Both the position numbers and the translations under genes were made by a program. Under the pieces are notes generated by a model. The model had not been told where the DNA came from, searched no databases, and was given only the letters and a program-made list of their open reading frames with translations. A stretch of 64,000 bases of DNA from Acidobacteriota bacterium (GTDB lineage: Bacteria; Pseudomonadota; Alphaproteobacteria; Caulobacterales; Hyphomonadaceae): NCBI GenBank assembly GCA_016712445.1, contig JADJRB010000001.1, forward strand, positions 1,612,001-1,676,000, read 5' to 3'. This document shows positions 1-9,013 of the stretch, one piece after another (within the stretch, counting starts at the first letter, position 1; every line of letters begins with the position of its first letter).

Positions 1-794
1 AGCCAACCGCCGCCCTGATCCAGCGCATCAAGAAGGCCCGCTACGACGTCATCTACGATTTCCAGACCAGCGGACGCACCAAGAACTACTTCACCGCGCT
101 GCAGCGCGGCGGCAAGGCGCCGCTCTGGTCCGGCCACCACGAGAAGGCGGCCTTCTTCCACGACAACCCCGCCCGTGCCTCGATGCACTCGATCGACCGG
201 CTCGCCGAGCAGCTGGAAGTCGCCGGCGTCGCCCCGCAAGGCCGCTGGCTCGGCAAGAGCGCGCCGTTCCCGGATCTCGGCTGGGTGCGCCCCAAGCTCG
301 GCAACACACCGCGCCTGAACCCGGCCTATTTCAATCTCACGCAGCCTTACATGCTGCTGATCCCCGGCGCGTCCGAACACCGTGAGGCCAAGCGCTGGCC
401 AGTGGAGAACTACGCCGCGCTCGCCAAGCGCATCGCTGATACCGGCATCCAGCCGGCCATCATCGGCGGCACCGCCGAAGGCCAGATCGCGCACGAGATC
501 GTCCGGCGCGAACCGCGCGCCAAGAGCCTTGTGACGCGTACGGACCTTTTCCAGATCGTCACGCTTGCCGAAACGGCCGAGTTCGTCGTCGGCAACGATA
601 CCGGCCCGATGCATATGGCCACGCTCGCGGGCGCGCCCGGCATCGCGTTGTTCGCGACGACCGAAAGCAATCCCGACCAGTCCGCCCCGCGCGGGCCCAA
701 GCCTGTAATCGTCAACAGCGCTCCGACGCTGCAGGAGCTCAGCGTCGACGACGTGTGGCAATCGATCCGTGCACTGGGTTTCGTGAAAGGCTGA
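1..794 (+). CDS. Glycosyltransferase family 9 (heptosyltransferase-like), 5' truncated
   Basis: The frame is open from base 3 to the stop at 792-794, so the N-terminus lies upstream of the window; the first in-frame ATG (183) is internal. GT9 enzymes move heptose or another sugar from a nucleotide-sugar to lipopolysaccharide core at the inner membrane. The visible part is the C-terminal Rossmann half: LLIPGASEHREAKRWP followed by the lysine-rich approach to the donor site, IIGGTAEG, and the family hallmark VVGNDTGPMHMA that binds the nucleotide-sugar. The exact acceptor cannot be told from this fragment. It converges on the efflux gene that follows, 12 bp away. Confidence 0.85.
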   Translation, partial: PTAALIQRIKKARYDVIYDFQTSGRTKNYFTALQRGGKAPLWSGHHEKAAFFHDNPARASMHSIDRLAEQLEVAGVAPQGRWLGKSAPFPDLGWVRPKLGNTPRLNPAYFNLTQPYMLLIPGASEHREAKRWPVENYAALAKRIADTGIQPAIIGGTAEGQIAHEIVRREPRAKSLVTRTDLFQIVTLAETAEFVVGNDTGPMHMATLAGAPGIALFATTESNPDQSAPRGPKPVIVNSAPTLQELSVDDVWQSIRALGFVKG

Positions 795-806
795 CGCCGC
801 GGCCGT

Positions 807-2393
807 TCAGTGCGCGGGCCCGGTCGCCATGTTCACCGGCTTGCGCAGCAGCATGACCGCGCCAAGCACCAGCACGAACGACATCGCCATCCAGAAGAAC
901 AGGTTGTTGAACGTCATGATCAGCGCCTCATGCCGCATCCTGAGGACCAGCTGCGCAATCGCGAGACCCTGCGGATCGCTGGCGCCTGCCGCCTCCATCG
1001 CTGCGGTCGTGCCGCGCAGGTATTCCTGAACCTCTGGCCGCGACGGGTCCATGCCGGCCGCCAGTTCCTGCTCGTGCAGCGACTTGAAGTGCAGCATCAG
1101 CGTGTTCAGCAGCGCAATACCGATGGCGCCGCCGAGATTGCGGATCGAGGTGAATATGCCCGACGCATTCGCCACCAGTTCGGGCTTCAACATGCCGATT
1201 GCCAGCGTCGTCGTCGGCACCATCGTCATGATCAGCCCCATGCCGCGCATCACTTGCGGCAGGAACAGCTCGCTGAAGCCGGTCTGTGCGGTCATCTGCG
1301 AGTTCAGGAACGTGCCCGTCCCGATCAGCAGCAACCCGGCCGTTACCACATAGCGCGGGTCGAACCGGCGTGTCAGCGCGCCGGCGATGGGCCCGCCAAA
1401 GAACATGGCAACGCCCGACACGCTCATGATCTGGCCGATCTGCAGCGACGACAATCCGCGCGCCTGGCCGAGGAACAGAGGCAGGATGTAGATTGAGCCG
1501 TAGAGCCCGATCCCCATCACCGCGCCCACGAGCGCGCCTGATGCAAAGTTCCGGTCACGGAACACTTTCAGGTCCACCACAGGCGTGTCGCTGTTCAGCG
1601 AGCGATGGAAAAAGATCACCGCCGAGAAGAAGCAGACAATCGTGCCTGCGATGATCTCGCGGCTTTCGAACCAGGATTGTTTCGGGCCCTCCTCGACCAC
1701 CCATTCCAGCGACCCGAGCATCAGGGCCATGCCGGCGAGGCTCAGCAGGTCGATGCGCTTCAGCAGCGCGAGGTCGCCATTCTTGCGCGGGATGAACATG
1801 TAGACGAGCACCAGCGAGGCGATGCCCGGCAGCACGTTGAGCAGGAACAGCCAGTGCCAGCTCATGTGTTCGGTCACCCAGCCGCCCAGCGTCGGCCCGA
1901 TGGACGGTGCCAGTGTCGCCACCATCCCGACCATCACCTGCTGCGTCATCGACCGGCCGCCGGGGAACAGCGTGAACGCCGCCGCCATCGTCGTCGGCAC
2001 CATGGCCGCGCCGATGAAGCCCTGCAGGCAGCGGAACACGATCAGCGATTGCAGGTCCCACGACACGGCGCAGAGTACGCTCGCTGCCGTGAACCCGGCG
2101 GCCGACATCAGGAACAGCCGCCGCATGCCGAACACGCGGTTGAGGAAACCGGACAGGGGAATGCCGACGACTTCGGCAATCAGGTAGGCGGTCTGCACCC
2201 AGGCGATCTCGTCGCCGCTGGCCGACACGCCGGCCTGGATTTCGTGGATGGAGCTGGCAACGATCTGCACGTCGAGGATCGACATGAACATGCCGATCAC
2301 CATCGCGAAGAAGCCGATGTGAAGTGTGATCGGAACCTTCTGGTCCGCGTCCGTGCCAGGCACGGCGCCTGAGACGGACGTCGCGTCGCTCAT
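807..2393 (-). CDS. DHA2-family MFS multidrug efflux transporter (EmrB/QacA type)
   Basis: 528 residues with about 14 predicted transmembrane segments, the length and topology of the DHA2 drug:H+ antiporters. Motifs seen include the TM1 sequence with LDVQIVASSI and the motif C-like APSIGPTLGGW in TM5. The start codon lies one base from the stop of the upstream HlyD gene, so the two are one transcript and form a tripartite-type pump (an outer-membrane channel must be supplied elsewhere). The pair is divergent from a TetR gene with two clear operator-like palindromes, so it is probably induced when a toxic ligand releases that repressor. The substrate is unknown. Confidence 0.93.
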   Translation of the reverse strand: MSDATSVSGAVPGTDADQKVPITLHIGFFAMVIGMFMSILDVQIVASSIHEIQAGVSASGDEIAWVQTAYLIAEVVGIPLSGFLNRVFGMRRLFLMSAAGFTAASVLCAVSWDLQSLIVFRCLQGFIGAAMVPTTMAAAFTLFPGGRSMTQQVMVGMVATLAPSIGPTLGGWVTEHMSWHWLFLLNVLPGIASLVLVYMFIPRKNGDLALLKRIDLLSLAGMALMLGSLEWVVEEGPKQSWFESREIIAGTIVCFFSAVIFFHRSLNSDTPVVDLKVFRDRNFASGALVGAVMGIGLYGSIYILPLFLGQARGLSSLQIGQIMSVSGVAMFFGGPIAGALTRRFDPRYVVTAGLLLIGTGTFLNSQMTAQTGFSELFLPQVMRGMGLIMTMVPTTTLAIGMLKPELVANASGIFTSIRNLGGAIGIALLNTLMLHFKSLHEQELAAGMDPSRPEVQEYLRGTTAAMEAAGASDPQGLAIAQLVLRMRHEALIMTFNNLFFWMAMSFVLVLGAVMLLRKPVNMATGPAH

Positions 2394-2394
2394 G

Positions 2395-3624
2395 TCAGCC
2401 GCGCGCCGGCTTGACCGAAACGGTCGCTTCGACCGACAGGCCGGGCCGCATTAGGCCGGTCTCGAGCGCATCCGGCGACAGGGCAATGCGCACCGGAATG
2501 CGTTGCACGATCTTGGTGAAGTTGCCGGTCGCGGTGTCCTGCGGGATCAGGCTGAATTGCGCGCCGGAGGCTGGCGCAATCGAATCGACCGTGCCGTGCA
2601 CCTTCAGGCCGCGATAGGCATCGACCGTCAGTTCAACCGGCTGACCCGCATGCATGCGCGCCACCTGCGTCTCCTTGAAGTTTGCCACCACATAGGCCTT
2701 CTCGACCGGCACGATCGCCATCGTCTGCTGGCCGGGGTTCAGCAACTGGCCTTCCGACACCGTCTTGTTCGCGACGATCCCGGCAATCGGCGCGCGGATT
2801 TCGGCGCGGTTGGTGTCCAGCTTGGCAGACGCCACGCGCGCCTCGGCAGCCGCGACACGTGCATCGGCGCTCGAAACGGCGGCTTCAGCCGCCATCACAT
2901 CGCTCTCCGCGCGGCTGATGCCGGCGCGGGCGAGCGCAATCTGGCTGCGCTGTGAAACGACGGCGGCACTGGCCTGGTCGAGCGCCGCTTTTGCGGCCTC
3001 GGTCTGGGTTTCTGCGGTCGTTACGCGCGCCTGCGGATAGTGGCCCTTGGCGGCTAGGTCGCGGTCACGCTCAAGTTCGTCCTGCGCCAGCTTGGCATCC
3101 GCCGCTGCGGCTTCCTTACCTGCCGCAAATTCATTCAGCTTGTTGGACTGAGCCTGCAGCTGCGTCTGCGCCGAGACGAGCAGGTTGCGCTGGGCCGCCA
3201 GCTGGGCCCGCGCCTGCGCCGCATCGGATTTCGCCTGGGCCAGCGCGGCTTCGGCCTCGGCGAGTTTCGCCGCACCGTCCGCATTCTCGAGCACGATCAG
3301 CAAGTCACCCGCCCTCACGGCCTGGTTGTCGGTGACCGCGATCTTGGAGACATATCCCTGGATACGCGGCGAGATCGACGTGATCTCGGCGCGCACATAG
3401 GCGTTGTTGGTGCTCACTTCGAAGCGTCCGGTCGTCCACCAGTCGATGGCTTTCCAGAGGGCGAAGATGGCCAGCAGGGCGCCCAGCGCCATCAGCAACG
3501 TCCGGCGGTCAGGCCGGTACGATCCAATGGCAGCCAGGACCGGGGAGGAAGCGGTCTCAGCGGGCGCCGCTGCCGGCTCATTCGTGGTTTCGGTGGGGGG
3601 CTCGACCGGCTGCCGGTTCAACAT
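2395..3624 (-). CDS. HlyD/EmrA-family periplasmic adaptor of the efflux pump
   Basis: 409 residues. One transmembrane anchor near residues 35-60, then a barrel-sandwich/lipoyl half-motif, a long Ala/Gln/Glu-rich coiled-coil hairpin (about residues 110-250), the second lipoyl half (RAEIRAPIAGIVANK) and the beta-barrel. It bridges the inner-membrane DHA2 pump and an outer-membrane exit duct. I chose the ATG at 3624 (MLNRQPVEPP); the frame stays open to 3756, but that extension runs through the operator region and into the divergent TetR gene and does not resemble an adaptor. The stop is followed one base later by the transporter start. Confidence 0.92.
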   Translation of the reverse strand: MLNRQPVEPPTETTNEPAAAPAETASSPVLAAIGSYRPDRRTLLMALGALLAIFALWKAIDWWTTGRFEVSTNNAYVRAEITSISPRIQGYVSKIAVTDNQAVRAGDLLIVLENADGAAKLAEAEAALAQAKSDAAQARAQLAAQRNLLVSAQTQLQAQSNKLNEFAAGKEAAAADAKLAQDELERDRDLAAKGHYPQARVTTAETQTEAAKAALDQASAAVVSQRSQIALARAGISRAESDVMAAEAAVSSADARVAAAEARVASAKLDTNRAEIRAPIAGIVANKTVSEGQLLNPGQQTMAIVPVEKAYVVANFKETQVARMHAGQPVELTVDAYRGLKVHGTVDSIAPASGAQFSLIPQDTATGNFTKIVQRIPVRIALSPDALETGLMRPGLSVEATVSVKPARG

Positions 3625-3678
3625 TTTTATGTTAGGGGCGTGTTTCACGGGGAGGCTCCACCACTCGTACGAGGGCTT

Positions 3679-3723
3679 GTAATTCTGATTACACTTAGCT
3701 AGTAAAAGTGTAATGTCAATTAC
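3679..3723. promoter_or_regulatory. Two tandem 14-bp palindromes, probable TetR operators
   Basis: GTAAT-TCTG-ATTAC (3679-3692) and GTAAT-GTCA-ATTAC (3710-3723) are two copies of GTAAT-N4-ATTAC spaced 31 bp start to start, about three helical turns. The inner halves also make a perfect 9-bp dyad, ATTACACTT (3688-3696) and AAGTGTAAT (3706-3714). They fill the gap between the divergent HlyD and TetR starts, where a repressor would control both promoters. That the neighbouring TetR binds here is inference from position and symmetry. Confidence 0.8.
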
Positions 3724-3735
3724 TGGAAGGCGGAA

Positions 3736-4386
3736 ATGTCTAAACAGCCTGTTCACACGCTTGAGTCGGCGCCTGAGCCGCCGAAAAGCCGGGGCGACCT
3801 GCGGCGCGAAGCCTTCCTGAAGGCGGCGCTCGAGGTGTTCCTCGAGCAGGGCTATGACGCCGCCAGCATGGCCGAAATTGTCAACCGCGCCGGCGGGTCG
3901 CTCACCACGCTCTACAACCAGTTTGGCGACAAGCAGGGCCTCTTCCTCGCCATGATCCGCGAGCGCACCCAGTCGCTGTCAGACTCCATGATGGTGGAGT
4001 TGTCCGCCCACACCCCGATCGAAAGCGGTTTGACCCGCATCGCGGAACAGTTCGTCACCAAGCTGCTCGAGCCGCAATCGCTGGAGCTCTACCGCCTGCT
4101 GATCGGCCTCGGCGCCAAGCACGGCGAAGTCGCGGTCGCTTTCCAGAAGGCCGGGCCGGACCGGGTCAGCTCGGCGCTCGCGCAATACCTCGCCGACCGC
4201 GCGGCCGCTGGCGAGATCCAGCTCGAGGACCCGTTCGAGGCTGCCTACCTGTTCATCTCGCTCGCCCGCTCGGGCCTCGTCACGCGCGCCTTGCTCAATC
4301 CGGAGTTCCGTCCGGGACCGGACGAAGTGAAGGTGTCGGTGCGCACCGCCGTCAACATCTTCCTCTACGGCTTGCAGCCGCGCTAG
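3736..4386 (+). CDS. TetR/AcrR-family transcriptional repressor of the efflux pair
   Basis: 216 residues, usual TetR length. The N-terminal helix-turn-helix (about residues 22-68) reads AALEVFLEQGYDAASMAEIVNRAGGSLTTLYNQFGDKQGLF, shown here in fragments: SMAEIVNRAGGS is the turn region and TTLYNQFGDK the recognition helix. The C-terminal part is the ligand-binding/dimerisation domain of the AcrR C-terminal type. A GGAAGGCGGAA ribosome site precedes the ATG. Divergent from the HlyD-DHA2 genes with tandem palindromes between, so it most likely represses both the pump and itself. Its stop overlaps the stop of the convergent metalloprotease. Confidence 0.93.
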   Translation: MSKQPVHTLESAPEPPKSRGDLRREAFLKAALEVFLEQGYDAASMAEIVNRAGGSLTTLYNQFGDKQGLFLAMIRERTQSLSDSMMVELSAHTPIESGLTRIAEQFVTKLLEPQSLELYRLLIGLGAKHGEVAVAFQKAGPDRVSSALAQYLADRAAAGEIQLEDPFEAAYLFISLARSGLVTRALLNPEFRPGPDEVKVSVRTAVNIFLYGLQPR

Positions 4387-6884
4387 TTCGCGCAGAACCA
4401 GCATTCCTCCGACTGCCCCATCGCGCCGATCGGGCTGCCCGGCGGGGCCTCAGGCACGGCCCGGGCAATCGGTGGCGCGAGCTCCGCGCCCGACAGGTGC
4501 CGCGTGATCTGCGCGCCGAGCGCAGCCAGGTGCGCTGCCTCCTCATCCGTCCGTGAGCGGTCTTTCTTGGCAAAGCGGTCGCGCATGGCCGCAAGTTTCG
4601 CGTCGACCACCGCGCCGACCCCGGGAGAGGCCATCTCGCTGCGGGCGAGCGAGATCATCTGCGCCACGAGGCGCGCCTGCACGATCCGGGCAAGCGGTGC
4701 CAGCCGCGCATCGCCGGCGGGCGCGAACACGCCTTCGTCCAGCGTATCCAGCACCTCGCGCAGGCCCATCGCCGCGCTGCTGCGCTGCGCATAGGCCATC
4801 ACCCGGTTGGCGCGCGACGGCTCCAGCACCGCGCCGAGCGTCAGCGACGCGGCGGTATCGGCCGCTACCGCCAGGTCGAACACCGGCCCCGTCTGGCCGG
4901 GGAACACTTCCTGCTCAACGCCGCCGCCCGCATAGCCGACATCGCCCGGCGTCAGGACGTTCAGCACCCGGTCGGGCAGGTCCAGATCGCCCGGCGCAAG
5001 CGTGCGCACCAATGCCGCCAGCGCGCGCCGCTGCTCGTCCGGCGCCACCGGCCGGGCGGCCGCGTCACCATCCCCGGTCACCGCGTACCGGAAATCCAGC
5101 CCGCCGATGAACTTCGCCGCTGCCTCCACCTGGTAGCGGTGGTAAAGATAGATCGGCACGATTACCGCATTCAGGTCCGAGGTCGGCCGGCCCTTAGCGA
5201 GCGCGCCCGGCCCGAAATTCTTCAGCGCAATGCGCCGCACCGCCATCGTCTCGTCGAGCGCCGCCACGGGGTCCGCGCCATTGTCCCACACCGATCCGAA
5301 CGGATGGCCGGTCTCCACCGAGCGCGCGTGATCGTCCGAGACGAAGCGCAGGCCGGCGCCATACGCCGCGTCCACCATCGCATCCAGCGCCGCGCGGTCA
5401 TCGCCGCCGCCCGGGAACTCCGTGTACAGCCATTTCACCGTGAACAGGTCCCAGGCGCCGAGGCCCACGCCGTACGCATCGGAGAAATCCAGCGTGCCGT
5501 CCGCCTTCGGGTGCACCCACGGGGCAGGGTAGTCCATCACCGAGGCGCGCCCGTTTGTGCTCGCCGCAAAATTGTGTGCAAAGCCCAGCGTATGGCCCAC
5601 TTCGTGCGCGGCCAGCTGGCGGATGCGCGCCAGCGACACCGTGATCGGATCGTCCGCGCTGCCGGTACCCGTCGCACCGGCGCCGACCAGCCCCTCGAAG
5701 ATCATCCGGTCCTGGCGCACACGCTGCGAGCCGAGGATGACGTTCGCCTTCAGGATTTCGCCCGTGCGGGGGTCCTGCACGCTTCCGCCATACGACCAGC
5801 CGCGCGTCTGCCGGTGCACCCAGTTGATCACATTATAGCGTACGTCCAGCGGATGCGCGTCCTCCGGCAGCACTTCCACCCGGTAGGCATTCTCGAAGCC
5901 CGCCGCCTCGAACCCCTTCGCCCACCAGCTCGCGCCCTCGATCAGCGCATCGCGGATTTCCGGCGGCGCGCCATTGTCGACATAGAACACGATCGGCTTC
6001 GTGACCGGGCCGGACGTGGCCGCCGGGTCGACCCGCTGCAGGCGGAAGCGCGGCGCCAGCCGAGACACGATGGAATCGCCCAACGGATTGGAGAAGTCGT
6101 AGTACCCCATTCCGATACTGGCCGTACGCTGATCAAATTCGCGCGGCGTATAGCCTTCCTCGGGCAGGCGCACGAATGAATGGTGCAGCACCAGCGTCAC
6201 CGCGCGGGCGTCGGCCGCGGTCGCCCGCGTCTGTGCGTTCGGCCGCGATGTCTCGAAAGTCAGGAATGCATCGATCTCGCTATTGTCAGGAAACGACAAT
6301 ACGCTGGCCGGATCCGGCAGCGACCGGTCGGCGGCGAGGCTGTAGCTGCCGGCGTCCTTGCCGAAGGCCATCGCCGCGCCCAGGTCAGCCGCGTCACGCG
6401 TCAGGAACCCGGTCAGGTCCACCAGCAGGCGGCCGTCTGCGCCCTTCGCCTCGATGCCGGTCGACCAGAGGAACGAGGTCGCAAAGCTCTGCTTGACGGA
6501 TTTCTCTTCAGCGGCCCGGCCCGACGAGGCCCGGTAGCGCCAGTTCTCCTGCTCCGCGATCACCCGGTCGCCGATTTTCCGGAAGCGGACGATGTCGCCG
6601 CCCGAGGCATTACCCCGGTCAAGCCCGATCGGATTGGACCCCAGCCCGGCCGTCAGCCCGGTCGTGTAGATGAACCGCACGCTCACCCCGTCCGCGCCGG
6701 GCGCGGGCAGGGCGGCATAAACATGGGCGGTGTCGGGGTCGACATAGAGGTCAAGGAAGCCGGGCACGGCCTGCAGCCCCTCGACCCGCTCGGCCAGTGA
6801 CTTCGGCCTCGCCGCCTCGTCCTTCGCCAGGGCGGCCGGGCTGAGCCACAGGCAAACTGCAGCAAGGATTGCGAAAAGTCTCAT
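4383..6884 (-). CDS. Secreted zinc-dependent metalloprotease (DUF5117/DUF4953 family)
   Basis: 833 residues from the ATG at 6884, which opens a clear signal peptide (MRLFAILAAVCLWLSPAALA). The frame continues upstream to 7838 but that part is antisense to infC and is not coding. The catalytic zinc site is HEVGHTLGFAHN with H427, E428, H431 and H437, an extended HExxHxxGxxH motif of the metzincin kind; a DUF5117-type region precedes it and a long helical C-terminal region follows. Members of this family are exported peptidases of unknown substrate. The C-terminus is Cys-containing (ECWFCAN). Transcribed alone; its stop overlaps the TetR stop. Confidence 0.9.
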   Translation of the reverse strand: MRLFAILAAVCLWLSPAALAKDEAARPKSLAERVEGLQAVPGFLDLYVDPDTAHVYAALPAPGADGVSVRFIYTTGLTAGLGSNPIGLDRGNASGGDIVRFRKIGDRVIAEQENWRYRASSGRAAEEKSVKQSFATSFLWSTGIEAKGADGRLLVDLTGFLTRDAADLGAAMAFGKDAGSYSLAADRSLPDPASVLSFPDNSEIDAFLTFETSRPNAQTRATAADARAVTLVLHHSFVRLPEEGYTPREFDQRTASIGMGYYDFSNPLGDSIVSRLAPRFRLQRVDPAATSGPVTKPIVFYVDNGAPPEIRDALIEGASWWAKGFEAAGFENAYRVEVLPEDAHPLDVRYNVINWVHRQTRGWSYGGSVQDPRTGEILKANVILGSQRVRQDRMIFEGLVGAGATGTGSADDPITVSLARIRQLAAHEVGHTLGFAHNFAASTNGRASVMDYPAPWVHPKADGTLDFSDAYGVGLGAWDLFTVKWLYTEFPGGGDDRAALDAMVDAAYGAGLRFVSDDHARSVETGHPFGSVWDNGADPVAALDETMAVRRIALKNFGPGALAKGRPTSDLNAVIVPIYLYHRYQVEAAAKFIGGLDFRYAVTGDGDAAARPVAPDEQRRALAALVRTLAPGDLDLPDRVLNVLTPGDVGYAGGGVEQEVFPGQTGPVFDLAVAADTAASLTLGAVLEPSRANRVMAYAQRSSAAMGLREVLDTLDEGVFAPAGDARLAPLARIVQARLVAQMISLARSEMASPGVGAVVDAKLAAMRDRFAKKDRSRTDEEAAHLAALGAQITRHLSGAELAPPIARAVPEAPPGSPIGAMGQSEECWFCAN

Positions 6885-7067
6885 GGCCGGCCCCCGGAAA
6901 TGCTGTAAAGCGCCTACCAAAGCCCATCCCTCGCCGAAGGGCAACGCAGGCTGGCCCGAGATTGCCGGTTGCCTTGCCGCGCGGCCCGCGCCAAAGCATC
7001 CCGCCTTGAAGATGCGCCCAAACACGGGCATATTCACGCCGCTATCAACAATCCCAGGAGACGTCCC

Positions 7068-7610
7068 ATAGCTCGCAGACCAGAAGCCGAAGCCCCCGCC
7101 AAAAAGCAGGTCGGCCCCCGTATCAATGAAGAGATCCGCGCCGTTCGCGTGCTGCTGATCGACGAAAAGGGCGAAAAGCAGGGCGTCATGCCCCTCGCCG
7201 CTGCGCTGGATGCCGCGCGCGAAGCCTCTCTCGACCTTGTGGAAGTTTCCGGCGACCAGGAAGTGCCGGTCGTCAAGATTCTCGATTACGGCAAGCTGCG
7301 TTTCGAGGAACGCAAGAAGAAGGCCGCCGCCCGGAAGAAGCAGAAGTCGTCCGAGCTGAAGGAAATCAAGATCCGGCCGAACATCGACACGCACGATTAC
7401 GAAGTGAAGGCCCGCGCCATCACCCGCTTCTTTGAAGAGGGCGACAAGGTGAAGATCACGCTGCGCTTCCGTGGCCGTGAGATGGCTCACCAGCATCTCG
7501 GCATGGAACTGCTCGAGAAGATGAAGACGGACTTTGCCGAAGCCGCGAAAGTGGAACTCGAGCCCAAGCTCGAAGGCAAGCAGATGACGATGGTGCTGGC
7601 GCCGCGTTGA
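7068..7610 (+). CDS. infC: Translation initiation factor IF-3, ATA start codon
   Basis: IF-3 binds the 30S subunit, discriminates the initiator tRNA and start codon and prevents premature subunit joining. From the ATA at 7068 the protein is 180 residues starting (M)ARRPEAEAPAKK, then GPRINEEIRAVRVLLID (N-domain) and the C-domain with KEIKIRPNIDTHDYEVK. The start is chosen because a strong CAGGAG ribosome site (7055-7060) sits 7 nt before it and homology begins exactly there; the ATG at 6969 would add 33 residues of non-IF3 sequence. Rare start codons in infC are the known basis of IF-3 autoregulation (AUU in E. coli). Followed by an intrinsic terminator, unlike the usual infC-rpmI-rplT operon. 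Confidence 0.96.
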   Translation: MARRPEAEAPAKKQVGPRINEEIRAVRVLLIDEKGEKQGVMPLAAALDAAREASLDLVEVSGDQEVPVVKILDYGKLRFEERKKKAAARKKQKSSELKEIKIRPNIDTHDYEVKARAITRFFEEGDKVKITLRFRGREMAHQHLGMELLEKMKTDFAEAAKVELEPKLEGKQMTMVLAPR

Positions 7611-7632
7611 GCGCATCCGCTGACCAGACACG

Positions 7633-7660
7633 AAACCCCGGCCTCCGCGCCGGGGTTTTT
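7633..7660 (+). terminator. Intrinsic terminator of infC
   Basis: A perfect 10-bp stem AAACCCCGGC / GCCGGGGTTT with a 6-nt loop is followed by a T run, 22 bp after the infC stop. It separates infC from the acyl-CoA dehydrogenase gene. Confidence 0.92.
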
Positions 7661-7762
7661 GTTTGCCGGACGCCGCGTCACCTCCGCAATTCGACAGGTG
7701 CCTCCTGACCGATCCGGTGCCATAGGTGCGCCCGGCAAAAGCGGACAAGAGGCGAGCGCGGC

Positions 7763-8929
7763 ATGGCATACCCCGATCAGGCAAAGGCAATCGAGATCGG
7801 CGAGCGCGTCGAGCGGTTCGTGCGCGACGTCGTTGCAACTTACGAACGCGATCCCCGCCTCGAAGACCACGGCCCCTCGCCGGACCTCGTGAAGGAACTG
7901 CGCACCAAGGCCCGCGCGGCCGGCGTGATGACGCCTCACATCCTCGCCGATGGCAGCCACCTCACCCAGCGCGCCACCGCGCACGTCCTGAAGAAATCCG
8001 GCCTCTCGCCGCTCGGCCCCGTCGCCTGCAACACCGGCGCGCCGGACGAAGGCAACATGTTCCTGCTCGGCAAGGTCGCCACCGATGCCCAGCGCGCCCG
8101 CTTCCTCGAGCCGCTCGTCTCCGGCGAAGCGCGCTCCGCCTTCTTCATGACCGAGCCCGCCGAAGAAGACGGCGCCGGCTCTGATCCCTCGATGATGAAG
8201 ACGACCGCTGTCCGCGACGGCGATCATTGGGTCATCAATGGCCGCAAGACCTTCATCACCGGCGCAGACGGCGCCGGCGTCGGCATCGTCATGGCAAAGG
8301 CTGAGGAGGGCGCCTGCATGTTCCTCGTCGAGCTGCCGAACCCCGCCATCAAGATCGAGTTCCTGCTCGACACGATCGATTCCTCCATGCCCGGCGGCCA
8401 TGCACAGGTGCTGATCGATAACCTCCGCGTGCCCGCCGCCGACATGCTCGGCAAGCCGGGGAAGGGGTTCCGCTTCGCGCAGATCCGCCTAGCGCCCGCG
8501 CGCCTCTCGCACTGCATGCGCTGGCACGGCGTCGCCACCCGCGCGCAGGAAATCGCCACGGCCTATGCATGCAAGCGCCACGCTTTCGGCAAGCTGCTGA
8601 TCGACCATGAAGGCGTCGGTTTCATGCTCGCCGAAAACCAGATCGACCTCAAACAGGCCGAGCTGATGATCGACTGGTGCGCCGACGCGCTCGACCGCGG
8701 CGAGAATGGAAACGTCGAAAGCTCGATGGCGAAAGTCGCCGTCTCCGAGGCGCTGTTCCGCGTGGCCGACCGCTGCGTGCAGGTGATGGGCGGCCAGGGC
8801 GTCACCCGCAACACCATCGTCGAGCAACTCTTCCGCGAAGTCCGCGCCTTCCGAATCTATGACGGCCCCACCGAGGTCCACAAATGGTCCCTCGCCAAGA
8901 AGATCAAGAAAGAGACGCTCGGCCATTGA
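7763..8929 (+). CDS. Acyl-CoA dehydrogenase family flavoprotein
   Basis: 388 residues, full family length. The N-terminal helical domain is followed by the beta domain with FFMTEPAEEDGAGSDPS and the FAD-binding C-terminal helices ending in MGGQGVTRNTIVEQLFREVRAFRIYDGPTEVHKW, quoted in two parts: MGGQGVTRN and FREVRAFRIYDGPTEVH. These enzymes oxidise an acyl-CoA to the trans-2-enoyl-CoA with FAD and pass electrons to ETF. The chain-length or branched substrate cannot be set from sequence alone. Transcribed alone between the infC terminator and a palindromic repeat. Confidence 0.92.
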   Translation: MAYPDQAKAIEIGERVERFVRDVVATYERDPRLEDHGPSPDLVKELRTKARAAGVMTPHILADGSHLTQRATAHVLKKSGLSPLGPVACNTGAPDEGNMFLLGKVATDAQRARFLEPLVSGEARSAFFMTEPAEEDGAGSDPSMMKTTAVRDGDHWVINGRKTFITGADGAGVGIVMAKAEEGACMFLVELPNPAIKIEFLLDTIDSSMPGGHAQVLIDNLRVPAADMLGKPGKGFRFAQIRLAPARLSHCMRWHGVATRAQEIATAYACKRHAFGKLLIDHEGVGFMLAENQIDLKQAELMIDWCADALDRGENGNVESSMAKVAVSEALFRVADRCVQVMGGQGVTRNTIVEQLFREVRAFRIYDGPTEVHKWSLAKKIKKETLGH

Positions 8930-8945
8930 CCCGCTACGCCTTCAT

Positions 8946-8967
8946 CCTCCCCCGCTTGCGGGGGAGG
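8946..8967. repeat. REP-like intergenic palindrome (copy 1)
   Basis: CCTCCCCCGC-TT-GCGGGGGAGG is a perfect inverted repeat, followed by GGTGGCTGCGAAGCAGACGGAGGGGG containing a second small CTGC-GAA-GCAG hairpin (to about 8991). The same modular design recurs at 42592-42617 and 45006-45077. It sits between converging genes and may also stop transcription. Confidence 0.7.
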
Positions 8968-9013
8968 TGGCTGCGAAGCAGACGGAGGGGGCTGGCGAAA
9001 TGGAACGCCCCCC

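Noticed and set aside
3625..3756. Upstream extension of the HlyD frame
   Set aside because: It crosses the operator palindromes and overlaps the TetR start; adaptor-like sequence begins after 3624.
6885..7838. 318-codon N-terminal extension of the metalloprotease frame
   Set aside because: It is antisense to infC, and a clear signal peptide starts at 6884.
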